From Paludibacteraceae bacterium (GTDB lineage Bacteria; Bacteroidota; Bacteroidia; Bacteroidales; Paludibacteraceae), in the NCBI GenBank assembly GCA_024401475.1, contig JAKSKZ010000009.1:33756-97755 (forward strand): a stretch of 64,000 nucleotides of DNA, read 5' to 3'. Position numbers and translations under genes: made by a program. A model generated the notes under the pieces. It was not told where the DNA came from. It saw only the letters and a list, made by a program, of their open reading frames with translations, and did not search any database. Position 1 is the stretch's first letter, and every line of letters starts with the position of its first letter. This document shows positions 7,573 through 16,972 of this stretch, piece by piece.

Positions 7573-10500
7573 ATGGGATTTAATGATATTTTATCCAAGT
7601 GGTTTGGCAACAAAGCACAACGTGACATGCGCGAGATAAAACCGTATGTTGAAAAGGTGGAGATGATTTACCCTACTATCGGTAAATTGACGAATGACGA
7701 GTTGCGTGCTCGCACTTTGGATATTAGGGAGCGAATTCAAAAGTATGTCTCTTCAGAAAAGACAAAGATTGAAGAATTGAAGTCGAAGATCGAGGGTCAA
7801 GAGATTGAGGAGAGAGAGATGACGTACGGCGAAATCGATCGTTTGGAGAAGTTGGCTCTTGATAAGTACGAAGAGGTGCTTGAAGAGGTGCTTCCTGAAG
7901 TTTTTGCTATTGTAAAAGATACCGCACGCAGATTCTCGGAGTCTGAAACTATTGAGGTGACAGCATCTGAGTTGGATCGTGAGTTGGCAGCCGCTGGTCA
8001 CGACTTTTTGACTATCGAAGGCGATAAGGCTATCTATAAGAATCATTGGACAGCAGGTGGTAATGAGTTGTCTTGGAACATGGTGCACTACAATGTTCAG
8101 CTCATTGGCGGTGTCGCCCTCCATAAGGGTAAGATTGCAGAGATGGCAACGGGTGAGGGTAAGACGTTGGTTTCCACATTGCCTGTGTTCTTGAATGCCT
8201 TGACGGGTAATGGTGTTCATGTCATCACCGTGAACGACTACTTGTCAAAACGTGACTCCGAGTGGATGGGACCTCTATATATGTTCCACGGTTTGACTGT
8301 GGATTGTATCGACAAGCATCGTCCAAATTCGCCAGAGCGTCGTAAGGCTTATATGGCTGATATTACGTTCGGTACGAACAATGAGTTCGGTTTCGACTAT
8401 TTGAGAGATAATATGGCCACTTCTCCGGAAGATTTGGTACAACGCAAGCATAATTATGCTATTGTCGATGAGGTTGACTCCGTATTGATAGATGATGCTC
8501 GTACGCCTTTGATTATCGCAGGTCAGGTGCAACATCCTAGAGAACAGCAATATGAGCAGCTATGCCCTCGTGTGGAGCATTTGGTCTCTTTGCAACGTAC
8601 ATTGGCAACGAACTTCTTGACGCAAGCAAAAGCTGCGTTGAAGTCGGCAGATAAGAAAGTACAAGAGGAAGGTGCACTTGCCTTGTTCCGCTCTTATAAG
8701 GCATTGCCTAAAAATACTCCGTTGATTAAGTTCTTGAGTGAACCGGGAATCAAAGCCATCTTGTTGAAGACGGAGGAGTTCTATATGGCGGAGAACAACA
8801 AGAATATGCACATCGCGACGGAACCTCTTTATTTCGTTATCGATGAAAAGCATAAGAGCATTGAGTTGACAGATAAGGGAATTGATGCTTTGACGGGTGC
8901 TTCTGAAGACCCTCAATTCTTTGTGCTTCCTGATATGTCTGCTCGTGTGGCAGAGTTGGAGAAATCAACTCTTTCTAGAGAGGATAAGCAAAGACAAAAG
9001 GAGCAAATGATGCAGGATTACTCTATAAAGACAGAGCGTATCCACACCATCAACCAATTGTTGAAGGCTTATACTTTGTTCAACTTGAATGAGGAGTATG
9101 TCGTAATCGAGGGCAAGGTGAAGATTGTCGACGAGGGTACGGGTCGTATCATGGAGGGCCGTCGTTATTCCGATGGTTTGCACCAGGCTATCGAGGCTAA
9201 GGAGCGTGTGAAGGTTGAGGCTGCTACTCAAACTCATGCTACTATTACTTTGCAGAACTACTTCAGAATGTATCACAAGCTTGCTGGTATGACCGGTACG
9301 GCTGAAACGGAGGCAGGCGAGTTCTGGAATATCTATAAGTTGGATGTGGTCGTTATCCCTACCAATAGAGGTATTGCTCGTAAGGATATGAATGACCGCG
9401 TTTATAGAACTAAACGTGAAAAATATAAGGCGGTAATTGAGGAAATTGAATCATTGGTTGGAAAAGGACGCCCAGTCTTGGTTGGTACGACTTCTGTCGA
9501 AATTTCTGAAATGATTAGCAAGATGTTGACGATGAGGAAAATACCTCACAATGTTTTGAATGCTAAGTTGCATCAAAAGGAGGCCGACATCGTTGCTGAA
9601 GCCGGTAAATCAAGTATTGTGACCATCGCTACAAACATGGCAGGTCGTGGTACCGATATCAAGTTGTCTGATGAGGTTAAGGCTGCAGGAGGTTTGGCTA
9701 TCATCGGTACGGAGCGTCATGAGTCTCGTCGTGTCGATAGACAGTTGCGAGGTCGTGCTGGTCGTCAGGGTGACCCGGGTTCTTCTGTGTTCTTTGTCTC
9801 ATTGGAGGATAGCTTGATGCGTCTCTTTGGTTCTGAAAAGATTACAAAGATCATGGACCGCATGGGATTCAAGGAGGGTGATGTTATCGAACACCCAATG
9901 ATTTCGAAGTCAATTGAGCGTGCTCAGAAAAAAGTGGAGGAGAACCATTTCGGTGTCCGTAAGCGTTTGTTGGAGTATGATGACGTGATGAACTCACAAC
10001 GTGAGGTGATCTACAAGAAGCGTAGGGAAACTTTGATGGGTGAGCGATTGGGCGTTAATATCATGAATATGATCTATGATGCAATTTATGGCATTGTAGA
10101 GGATGCTAAGATGGGTAATGACTACGAATATTTCAAAGAGGAGTTGTTGCTTTTGGCTAATATCGAACCGCCTGTTTCACAAAACGAGTTCTTGACAACT
10201 AAGATTGATGCTTTGACGGATAAGTCTTTTGCGGCAGCGATGGCTTCGTTCAAACATAATATGGATGCTATCGCAGACCAAGTTGCACCTGAGGTGGCTC
10301 GTGTAATCGAAGAGTTCGGCGATCAATATATCAACATCGTAATTCCTATTTCGGATGGTACTCAGACTTATCGTGTCCCAGTCAATTTGAAAGAGGCTAA
10401 CGAGACGAAGGGCAAGGCTGCCGTTAAGACATTCGAGAAGGCGATTTTGCTTCACGAAATCGACGAATATTGGAAAGATCACCTTCGTGATATGGATGAT

Positions 10501-10878
10501 TTGAGAGACTCTGTTCAAAATGCAAGTTACGAGCAGAAGGATCCGTTATTGATCTATAAGAAGGAATCCTTCGAGTTGTTCCGCAAGATGGTTGAAGGCT
10601 TGAATAAAAAGACCGTGTCGATTTTGATGCGTTCTCATATTGAGATGCCACAACAACAAGTTGCGGAAGAAGAGCCTAAGGCCCCAGAAGTTCCGGTTGA
10701 GAAGAAAGTTCGTGCCCCAGAATATACGGAGACTAGAACAGACTCTCCGGCTGCTGCGCCTACGCAGGAGCCTCGCATTACGGAGCCAGTTCATTCGGAT
10801 AAGGTGGTTGGGCGAAATGATCCTTGCCCTTGTGGTAGTGGCAAGAAGTACAAGAATTGCCATGGTGCAGATCTTTAA
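7573..10878 (+). CDS. secA: Protein translocase ATPase SecA
   Basis: 1,101 aa, about 200 longer than E. coli SecA, as is normal for Bacteroidota. SecA drives preproteins through SecYEG by ATP hydrolysis at the inner membrane. Walker A is ATGEGKT (residues about 192-198), the DEAD-like box is [16 protein letters not shown], and the second motor domain has [12 protein letters not shown] and [16 protein letters not shown]. The last residues hold the zinc-binding SEC-C tail (DPCPCGSG with a following CH) that contacts SecB or the ribosome in other bacteria. A Pro/Glu-rich linker precedes it. The gene is flanked by its own promoter and terminator. Identification is certain. Confidence 0.98.
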   Translation: MGFNDILSKWFGNKAQRDMREIKPYVEKVEMIYPTIGKLTNDELRARTLDIRERIQKYVSSEKTKIEELKSKIEGQEIEEREMTYGEIDRLEKLALDKYEEVLEEVLPEVFAIVKDTARRFSESETIEVTASELDRELAAAGHDFLTIEGDKAIYKNHWTAGGNELSWNMVHYNVQLIGGVALHKGKIAEMATGEGKTLVSTLPVFLNALTGNGVHVITVNDYLSKRDSEWMGPLYMFHGLTVDCIDKHRPNSPERRKAYMADITFGTNNEFGFDYLRDNMATSPEDLVQRKHNYAIVDEVDSVLIDDARTPLIIAGQVQHPREQQYEQLCPRVEHLVSLQRTLATNFLTQAKAALKSADKKVQEEGALALFRSYKALPKNTPLIKFLSEPGIKAILLKTEEFYMAENNKNMHIATEPLYFVIDEKHKSIELTDKGIDALTGASEDPQFFVLPDMSARVAELEKSTLSREDKQRQKEQMMQDYSIKTERIHTINQLLKAYTLFNLNEEYVVIEGKVKIVDEGTGRIMEGRRYSDGLHQAIEAKERVKVEAATQTHATITLQNYFRMYHKLAGMTGTAETEAGEFWNIYKLDVVVIPTNRGIARKDMNDRVYRTKREKYKAVIEEIESLVGKGRPVLVGTTSVEISEMISKMLTMRKIPHNVLNAKLHQKEADIVAEAGKSSIVTIATNMAGRGTDIKLSDEVKAAGGLAIIGTERHESRRVDRQLRGRAGRQGDPGSSVFFVSLEDSLMRLFGSEKITKIMDRMGFKEGDVIEHPMISKSIERAQKKVEENHFGVRKRLLEYDDVMNSQREVIYKKRRETLMGERLGVNIMNMIYDAIYGIVEDAKMGNDYEYFKEELLLLANIEPPVSQNEFLTTKIDALTDKSFAAAMASFKHNMDAIADQVAPEVARVIEEFGDQYINIVIPISDGTQTYRVPVNLKEANETKGKAAVKTFEKAILLHEIDEYWKDHLRDMDDLRDSVQNASYEQKDPLLIYKKESFELFRKMVEGLNKKTVSILMRSHIEMPQQQVAEEEPKAPEVPVEKKVRAPEYTETRTDSPAAAPTQEPRITEPVHSDKVVGRNDPCPCGSGKKYKNCHGADL

Positions 10879-10888
10879 TTGAATAAAA

Positions 10889-10929
10889 CGGGCGCAAGGC
10901 CAATCGGTCCTTGTGTCCGTTGCTTTTTC
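10889..10929 (+). terminator. secA terminator
   Basis: CGGGCGCAAGG (10889-10899) pairs with CCTTGTGTCCG (10909-10919) using two G-U pairs, followed by a T-rich tail. It starts 10 bp past the secA stop. Confidence 0.8.
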
Positions 10930-10957
10930 ATAAATTGCAAATAGATTAGTCGTATTT

Positions 10958-11809
10958 ATGTTGTCTTATATAACTTGGACGGTAGATCCTGCTATCTTCC
11001 ACTTGTTTGGTTTGGAAGTGAGATGGTATGGGTTGATGTGGGCTCTCGGTTTTTTCCTTGGATACATGGTGGAGTCTCGTATCTATAAAAAAGAGGGACT
11101 TCCTCCCGAAGCGATGGATTCGCTGTTTATCTATATGGCGATTGGAACTTTGGTGGGCGCTCGCATAGGTCACTGCTTGTTTTACGACTTTGAATACTAC
11201 TCCTCTCATATATTGGAAATATTCATTCCTAAAGGTGGCTTCTCGGGACTTTCCAGCCATGGGGGTGCGTTCGGCATACTTTTCTCCTTGTGGTTGTTTC
11301 ACAAGAGGGTGGCGAAGAAATCTTATGTCTGGGTGTTGGATCGAGTGGTGATAGCGGTTGCCATTTGTGGTGCCTGTATCCGAATGGGTAATCTTTTCAA
11401 CCATGAAATTTATGGTTATCCAACAGATTTGCCTTGGGGTTTCCGTTTCGTGGATAACGTTCATGCATGGATGAACGGTGCGGAGCCGATTTTCACGCAA
11501 CCTTCGCATCCGACTCAATTGTATGAGGTGGCTTATTGCTTGGTGACATTTTCAGTGTTGCTATATCTCTATTGGAAAACAGATGCGAGAAAGTATGATG
11601 GATTCTTGTTCGGAGTGTTCTTAATCTTTGTGTTCTTGACTCGTTTTGTATTGGAGTTTATAAAGAACAACCAAGAGAGTTTTGAGGATTCTATGATATT
11701 GAATATGGGTCAATTGCTTAGCTTGCCCTTCTTCATTTATGGATTCTATTGCATTTATACCTCGGGTAAAAAATGGAGGGCCGATTTGACGGCCTCTTCT
11801 AATAAATAA
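10958..11809 (+). CDS. lgt: Prolipoprotein diacylglyceryl transferase
   Basis: 283 aa polytopic inner-membrane protein. Lgt transfers diacylglycerol from phosphatidylglycerol to the lipobox Cys of prolipoproteins, a step needed by the several lipoproteins encoded in this window. Family signatures are present: RWYGLMWALGF near residue 22, GGFSGLSSHGGAFG near residue 90, and RMGNLFNHEIYG with the conserved Arg-Gly-Asn-Asn/His region. Seven or so hydrophobic segments are visible. It follows the secA terminator, so it probably has its own promoter, although no exact TAnnTTTG box was seen in the 39-bp gap. Confidence 0.97.
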   Translation: MLSYITWTVDPAIFHLFGLEVRWYGLMWALGFFLGYMVESRIYKKEGLPPEAMDSLFIYMAIGTLVGARIGHCLFYDFEYYSSHILEIFIPKGGFSGLSSHGGAFGILFSLWLFHKRVAKKSYVWVLDRVVIAVAICGACIRMGNLFNHEIYGYPTDLPWGFRFVDNVHAWMNGAEPIFTQPSHPTQLYEVAYCLVTFSVLLYLYWKTDARKYDGFLFGVFLIFVFLTRFVLEFIKNNQESFEDSMILNMGQLLSLPFFIYGFYCIYTSGKKWRADLTASSNK

Positions 11810-11841
11810 TAACGATAATAACAATCAATCAATAGTTTAAA

Positions 11842-12636
11842 ATGAGAGTTTTGATTCAATCGGATTATGCATCCGTATCAAAGTGGGCTGCTCAACATGT
11901 GGCTGATACTATCAATAAGTTTAACCCTACTGCAGACCGTAAATTTGTTTTGGGACTTCCTACTGGATCTTCTCCATTGGGCATGTATCGTGAATTGATC
12001 GAGTTGAACAAGAAGGGTGTCGTTTCTTTCAAGAACGTCATCACCTTCAATATGGACGAGTATGTTAATTTGCCAAAGGAACATCCGGAGAGCTACTATT
12101 CATTCATGTGGAACAATTTCTTCAGCCATATTGATATTCCTGCTGAGCAAGTTAACATTTTGAATGGTAATGCTGCTGACTTGGAGAAGGAATGCGCCGA
12201 TTATGAGGCTCGCATCCAAAAGGCAGGGGGCATCCAACTTTTCGTGGGTGGTATTGGCCCTGATGGACACATCGCTTTCAATGAGCCAGGTTCTTCTTTG
12301 ACTTCTCGCACTCGCTTGAAGCATTTGACTACGGATACAATCATTGCCAACTCTCGTTTCTTCGATAACGATATGAATAAGGTGCCAACCTCTGCTTTGA
12401 CCGTGGGCGTGGGTACCATCATGGATGCTAAGGAGGTGATGATTTTGGTAAGCGGTTACAACAAGGCTCGCGCTTTGCAACAAGCCATCGAGGGTGGTGT
12501 TTGCCAAATGTGCACTTTGAGTGCATTGCAACTTCACAAGAGGGGTATCATCGTGTGTGATGAGTTGTCAACCTACGAAATGAAGGTTTCCACTTATCGC
12601 TACTTTAAGGATATAGAAAAAGAAAATATTTTATAA
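11842..12636 (+). CDS. nagB: Glucosamine-6-phosphate deaminase
   Basis: 264 aa, the usual length for NagB. It converts glucosamine-6-phosphate to fructose-6-phosphate plus ammonia in the cytoplasm, feeding amino sugars into glycolysis. Motifs: [15 protein letters not shown] (phosphate-binding loop), FNMDEY (catalytic Asp), and [17 protein letters not shown] (His-Glu pair of the active site). It uses TTG for nearly all Leu and CAA for nearly all Gln, in sharp contrast to pgm 16 bp downstream. The close spacing suggests co-transcription with pgm. Confidence 0.96.
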   Translation: MRVLIQSDYASVSKWAAQHVADTINKFNPTADRKFVLGLPTGSSPLGMYRELIELNKKGVVSFKNVITFNMDEYVNLPKEHPESYYSFMWNNFFSHIDIPAEQVNILNGNAADLEKECADYEARIQKAGGIQLFVGGIGPDGHIAFNEPGSSLTSRTRLKHLTTDTIIANSRFFDNDMNKVPTSALTVGVGTIMDAKEVMILVSGYNKARALQQAIEGGVCQMCTLSALQLHKRGIIVCDELSTYEMKVSTYRYFKDIEKENIL

Positions 12637-12652
12637 TTTATTTTAATAATCA

Positions 12653-14389
12653 ATGGATAACGCTTTATTACAAGAGGTTACCGCAAAGGCCAATGTTTGG
12701 TTGAATGGTAACTTTGATGAAGAGACAAAGAAAGAGGTAAAGGCATTGCTTGATGCTGAAGACAAGACTGCTCTTGTTGATGCTTTTTATCGCGATCTTG
12801 AGTTCGGTACTGGTGGTCTACGTGGTATCATGGGTGCTGGAACAAACCGTATGAACAAGTATGTAGTTGGTATGGCCACTCAGGGTTTTGCTAACTATTT
12901 GAAGAAGAATTTTGCTAGCCGTAAGCAGATTTCAGTAGTAGTTGGTCACGATTGCCGTAACAACTCACGCCTATTCGCTGAGACAGTTGCTGACATTTTC
13001 TCTGCAAACGGAATCCAGGTATATCTATTTGAGGCATTGCGTCCAACACCAGAGATCTCATTCGCTATTCGTCAGTTGAAGGCACAGGCTGGTGTTAACG
13101 TAACAGCAAGCCACAACCCACGCGAGTACAACGGATACAAGGCTTATTGGGAAGACGGTGCACAGGTATTGGCTCCACACGATAAGGGTATCATCGACGA
13201 GGTTAACAAGGTAAAGGTAGAGGACGTTAAGTTCGCTGGCAACAAGGATCTAATCAAGATCATTGGTGGTGAGATGGACTTCGACTATATGACTGCTGTA
13301 CACGAGGCTTTGATCGACCAAGACGTAATCAACCGTCAGAAGGATCTTAACATCGTTTACTCAGCAATGCACGGAACTGGACGTGTAATCGTTCCACTTT
13401 GCTTGCGTTCATGGGGATTCCAGAACATCAACGTCGTTCCAGAGCAGATGATTGTAGACGGAAACTTCCCAACAGTAGTAAGCCCTAATCCAGAGAACGC
13501 TGAGGCTATGACACTTGGTATGAAGCTTGGTACTAAGCTTAACGCAGACCTAGTTGTAGCAACAGACCCAGACGCTGACCGTCTTGCTATCGTATGCCGC
13601 GACAACAAGGGAGAGTGGATGATCATCAACGGTAACCAGACAGCAATGATGTTCTGCTACTACATCATCACAAACATGAAGAAGCTTGGCAAGATGACAG
13701 GTAACGAGTTCCTTGTTAAGACTATCGTGACAACTGAGGTTATCGCAGAGATCGCAAAGAAGAACAATATCGAGCTTCGTGATTGCTACACAGGATTCAA
13801 GTGGATCGCACGTGAGATCGCAATCTCAGAGGGCAAGAAGAAATACATCGGTGGTGGTGAGGAGAGCTTCGGATTCCTACCGTTCGACAAGGTACGTGAT
13901 AAGGATGCTCCAGCATCAATCTGTTTGATCTGTGAGATCGCAGCATGGGCAAAGGATCAGGGCAAGACTCTATACGATTTGTTGATGCAGATCTACCAGG
14001 AGTACGGATTCTCTAAGGAGTTCACAATCAACGTTACAAAGCCAGGTAAGAGCGGTGCTGACGAGATCAAGGCAATGATGGAAGGCTTCCGTGCTAACCC
14101 TCCTAAGGATCTAGGTGGTAGCAAGGTATCTGTAGTTAAGGATTACAAGACTCTTGAGATGACTACAGCAGCAGGAAAGCAGAAGCTTGACATGCCAGAG
14201 ACAAGCAACGTGCTTCAGTGGTTCTGTGAGGATGGTACTAAGGTATCAGTTCGTCCTTCAGGTACAGAGCCAAAGATCAAGTTCTACTGCGAGGTTAAGG
14301 GCACAATGAAGTCTGCTGCCGAGTACGCAGAGCAGAACGAGAAGGCTACTGCTAAGATCGAGGCAATCAAGAAGTCGCTTGGACTATAA
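12653..14389 (+). CDS. pgm: Phosphoglucomutase/phosphomannomutase (alpha-D-phosphohexomutase)
   Basis: 578 aa. It interconverts hexose-1- and hexose-6-phosphates, linking glycogen, nucleotide-sugar and central metabolism. The phosphoserine loop TASHNPREYNGYKAYW has its Ser near residue 153; the metal loop DPDADRL is near residue 305; the sugar-specificity loop GGGEESFG and phosphate-binding RPSGTEPKIKFY follow. The body of the gene from about 12.95 kb uses CAG for almost every Gln, and CTT or CTA for many Leu, whereas neighbours use CAA and TTG. This points to transfer or gene conversion from a donor with other codon habits, or to strong selection on this one gene. Confidence 0.95.
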   Translation: MDNALLQEVTAKANVWLNGNFDEETKKEVKALLDAEDKTALVDAFYRDLEFGTGGLRGIMGAGTNRMNKYVVGMATQGFANYLKKNFASRKQISVVVGHDCRNNSRLFAETVADIFSANGIQVYLFEALRPTPEISFAIRQLKAQAGVNVTASHNPREYNGYKAYWEDGAQVLAPHDKGIIDEVNKVKVEDVKFAGNKDLIKIIGGEMDFDYMTAVHEALIDQDVINRQKDLNIVYSAMHGTGRVIVPLCLRSWGFQNINVVPEQMIVDGNFPTVVSPNPENAEAMTLGMKLGTKLNADLVVATDPDADRLAIVCRDNKGEWMIINGNQTAMMFCYYIITNMKKLGKMTGNEFLVKTIVTTEVIAEIAKKNNIELRDCYTGFKWIAREIAISEGKKKYIGGGEESFGFLPFDKVRDKDAPASICLICEIAAWAKDQGKTLYDLLMQIYQEYGFSKEFTINVTKPGKSGADEIKAMMEGFRANPPKDLGGSKVSVVKDYKTLEMTTAAGKQKLDMPETSNVLQWFCEDGTKVSVRPSGTEPKIKFYCEVKGTMKSAAEYAEQNEKATAKIEAIKKSLGL

Positions 14390-14390
14390 T

Positions 14391-14726
14391 TGATTAAGAA
14401 GTTTGTCCGACAGGGCATTGTCCCGTCGAACGTAATATAAGGCACTGCAGAAATGTGGTGCCTTTTTTTTGTTATATTTTCAGAAGGAGAATTAGAAAGA
14501 GAGAATAACGTGCATTTTTTACACGTTAATGGAGTCAAGAAACCTGTTCCGTTCTATAATCTTGTTGTCATCTCAGTTGGTTATTGAGCGCATTCTCATC
14601 AAGGAGTCGCATCCCGACGTTGGGCTTCTCTCCTGATTTTGTTTTGTCGGAAATGGAATAATTGATTAAGAATTTTATCTGACGGAATATTGTCACGTCT
14701 AAGGTAATAGGCGGTGCCTTTTTTGT
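14391..14726. repeat. Diverged duplication of the pgm 3' untranslated region
   Basis: Segment 14391-14466 (TGATTAAGAA, TTTGTCCGACAGGG, ATTGTC, CGTAAT..., GGTGCCTTTTTT) recurs in degenerate form at 14663-14726 (TGATTAAGAA, TTTTATCTGACGG, ATTGTC, GTAATAG, GGTGCCTTTTTT). The copies are about 270 bp apart and both end in the terminator-like GGTGCCTTTTTT. This may be the footprint of a replaced or inserted segment next to pgm. Confidence 0.5.
14439..14470 (+). terminator. pgm terminator
   Basis: AAGGCAC (14439-14445) pairs with GTGCCTT (14458-14464) and is followed by an uninterrupted T run. It lies 50 bp past the pgm stop. Confidence 0.75.
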
Positions 14727-14734
14727 CTTAAATT

Positions 14735-15137
14735 ATTGCTGTCCGCTAAAAATTAAAAAGCATAAAACTCCCTCAATCGAAAAGAGATGGTAAAGTCCGT
14801 TGAAATGTGTACTATTGCTCATCGTTTATGGGATTTTTGTGGTGAAAACAAAGTAAACGAAAAAGGCTGAATTCGGATTCCGAATTCAGCCTAAACATTT
14901 CTATCTAAAAAACTTTTACCGGACAATAATAATTTAGATATTTATTTGATTTTCATTGATATATAATTTAAAAAGGAAGGTCGGTTACATTACGCCGTTA
15001 GGCGTTTAATGTCGGTAGAATCACAATGCGTTGAACAAGCCGATTCCCCGTTAGGGGATTAACCTTGTGTGTTATCGGTCACAAAATAGGGCACAGCCTT
15101 TTTTATGTCAGTTCAAAAGGTTTAGCGGACAGCAATG
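14735..15137. mobile_element. MITE-like element with 16-bp terminal inverted repeats and 10-bp flanking duplication
   Basis: ATTGCTGTCCGCTAAA (14735-14750) is the exact reverse complement of TTTAGCGGACAGCAAT (15121-15136). GTCTTAAATT lies directly outside on both sides (14725-14734 and 15138-15147, with one extra base at 15137), as expected for a target-site duplication. No transposase frame is present in the 400-bp interior. A related internal end (CTTTTACCGGACAATAAT, 14913-14930) points the same way as the right end. Long duplications and TGTCCGNTAAAA ends suggest mobilisation by an IS4-superfamily transposase; that family assignment is inference. Confidence 0.65.
14865..14891. repeat. Perfect 12-bp palindrome inside the MITE-like element
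   Basis: GGCTGAATTCGG, loop ATT, CCGAATTCAGCC. The stem is flanked by A-rich sequence on the left and TAAACATTTC on the right, so it could act as a weak bidirectional terminator or be a structural part of the element. Confidence 0.6.
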
Positions 15138-15163
15138 GTCTTAAATTCATTTAATTCTATGTT

Positions 15164-16720
15164 TTATACGATTGCTTCTATCAATGTTCGACCGTTCAAT
15201 TCTACAGGCGGCAGCAAGCCTGATTTCTTTGTTTTGTTGAAGCAGAAACTTACCATGTAGCCAGTTTGTAGGTTGTATCGTTCAAGGTATTCCACAAGCT
15301 GTTTCTCGCCCCGTTCGTTATATGATTGCCCTCGCCAGATCTTTAATTCCACAATGTACTGCTGACCGAGATAGTCTATGATGATGTCGGTACGGGTGAG
15401 ATCACGTGTCTGTGCCTCGCAGTAGTAATTGCCTATGCCGTTGATAATAGGGCGCAGGTAAGTAAGGAAAATCTTTCTGCCGTTGTCCTCTACAAACTGA
15501 TCATCGTGCCCAGGGCGATAGATTTCGTTGAAATGAACGCAGAAACGCTCCATGAGAAGATGCATGTCGATAAAACCATCATGGACGAATTGGTTCTTGT
15601 CGTATTCGCCAAACTGATAGATGGAGGATGACTTGTCAAGAGAAATGTAATAGTTGTAAAGCCATGTCTCGAATATGCGGCAGGCAATCTTTGTCGCACC
15701 GCCTTCTTCTTTTACGAAGTTGAACATAACAGCAATGTTGATATCCTTATCGTAATAGTTGAAGGACACCCGCTTGCCGCCAAAGATGATGGATTTCAAC
15801 ATGTCTGAAAGTCCTGGAAACTGAGTCAGTTTCTTCTGCATATCGTCAAAGAGCGTATTGCCCTCTTTGAGTAGAGAATTGACTGCCTTCAACACGCCTT
15901 CCTTGTCCCATGCGTACACTTCTGCATCAATGATCTGACAAATACGACTTACGAGGAATGGGTAGCCAGCGGTATAGTCTCGAATCATCTGGCCTACGAA
16001 TACTTCATCAAACGTCAGACTATGGTCTGCCTTATATTCAGCAAGCATATCGGCAATTCCCTTTGCCGAAAGGCTCATATCGACATTGAAAGGGACCGCA
16101 ATGTTCCATGGTGAGTTATACTGATGCTCGTCTTCTTTACGAATCTTCAGTTTCAAGTTCTTGATATCATATACACCAGCGAGAATTACGGATTTGAAGG
16201 TCGGATGGCTATCACGATCAAGATACATGCTTCGCAATCCTCCAAGGAATTTGATAAAACCGTCATTGTTGCCTGCCTGATCGACTTCGTCAATCAAAAC
16301 GACAATCGGATTTGAGGACAATTCGCAAAGTTCTGTCACAATGTCGATAAAATCAAGGTCATCAACAGACTTCAAACCTCTTGGCGCTACCTCGTCAAGC
16401 AATTCTTTGACTTTATCGTTCGTTGGCGCATTACGTGCTTCTCGCCGCAATAACCTAAGAAATGCTGCATTTGCTGTTGCTGCATTCTCAAAATAACTGT
16501 CATCAACTCCTTCAAAACTTATCTTGAATACGCGATATTCGTTTGAAAGTTGTTTTTTGATAGCCTCCAATGTGGTTGTCTTGCCGTACTGCCTACCACG
16601 GTTAATACAGAAATAGTCGCCCTTGGCCACCATCTTGCGGATGATTTCCAAGCGTTCGGTGATGTCCACCATATAATGTTCATTGGGGCGACAAGTACCC
16701 GCTGTATTGAATGTTTTCAT
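15164..16720 (-). CDS. AAA-like ATPase with C-terminal PD-(D/E)XK-like domain
   Basis: 518 aa. It begins MKTFNTAGTCRPNEHYMVD, the characteristic head of a large Bacteroidales/Clostridia family of AAA-like ATPases. Walker A is RGRQYGKTTT (about residue 43) and Walker B is NPIVVLIDEVDQ (about residue 135). The C-terminus has TDIIIDYLGQQYIVELKIW, the D...E-x-K signature of a nuclease-like fold, and GEKQLVEYLERYN. It differs from the other AAA/nuclease-like gene at 2140-3555. Its stop lies 17 bp beyond the right flank of the MITE-like element. These genes behave like accessory genes; the biochemical role is unknown. Confidence 0.85.
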   Translation of the reverse strand: MKTFNTAGTCRPNEHYMVDITERLEIIRKMVAKGDYFCINRGRQYGKTTTLEAIKKQLSNEYRVFKISFEGVDDSYFENAATANAAFLRLLRREARNAPTNDKVKELLDEVAPRGLKSVDDLDFIDIVTELCELSSNPIVVLIDEVDQAGNNDGFIKFLGGLRSMYLDRDSHPTFKSVILAGVYDIKNLKLKIRKEDEHQYNSPWNIAVPFNVDMSLSAKGIADMLAEYKADHSLTFDEVFVGQMIRDYTAGYPFLVSRICQIIDAEVYAWDKEGVLKAVNSLLKEGNTLFDDMQKKLTQFPGLSDMLKSIIFGGKRVSFNYYDKDINIAVMFNFVKEEGGATKIACRIFETWLYNYYISLDKSSSIYQFGEYDKNQFVHDGFIDMHLLMERFCVHFNEIYRPGHDDQFVEDNGRKIFLTYLRPIINGIGNYYCEAQTRDLTRTDIIIDYLGQQYIVELKIWRGQSYNERGEKQLVEYLERYNLQTGYMVSFCFNKTKKSGLLPPVELNGRTLIEAIV

Positions 16721-16914
16721 ACTTGCAGTGGCGAAAGTGCATAACTTTTGCTTTGCAATTTTATAAAAATTTTCTCAAAAACGAAATAGCGGTTTTTATA
16801 AAACCATTGTTCATGGCCTTTTTTCATGGTTGCCATTTGTTTTGTGGCGTCTTTCGTTTCTGCCTGCCTACTACAATTAGCAAGAGAAGTGCTGCCAAAT
16901 CCCTAAAATTAAGA

Positions 16915-16946
16915 ATTGAACCCTTTGCCTGCTCACTCTAATTTTG
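16915..16946 (+). promoter_or_regulatory. Putative promoter of the metal/cytochrome cluster
   Basis: TAATTTTG at 16939-16946 matches TAnnTTTG exactly, with ATTG at 16915-16918 as a possible -33 element (20-bp gap). Predicted leader is about 20 nt to ATG 16973. It is the only good promoter match seen before the first five genes of the cluster. Confidence 0.55.
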
Positions 16947-16972
16947 CATCGTAAAATAATAATTTGAAGAAG

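Noticed and set aside
16964..16972. TTG start for the first porin
   Set aside because: ATG 16973 starts the signal peptide directly.
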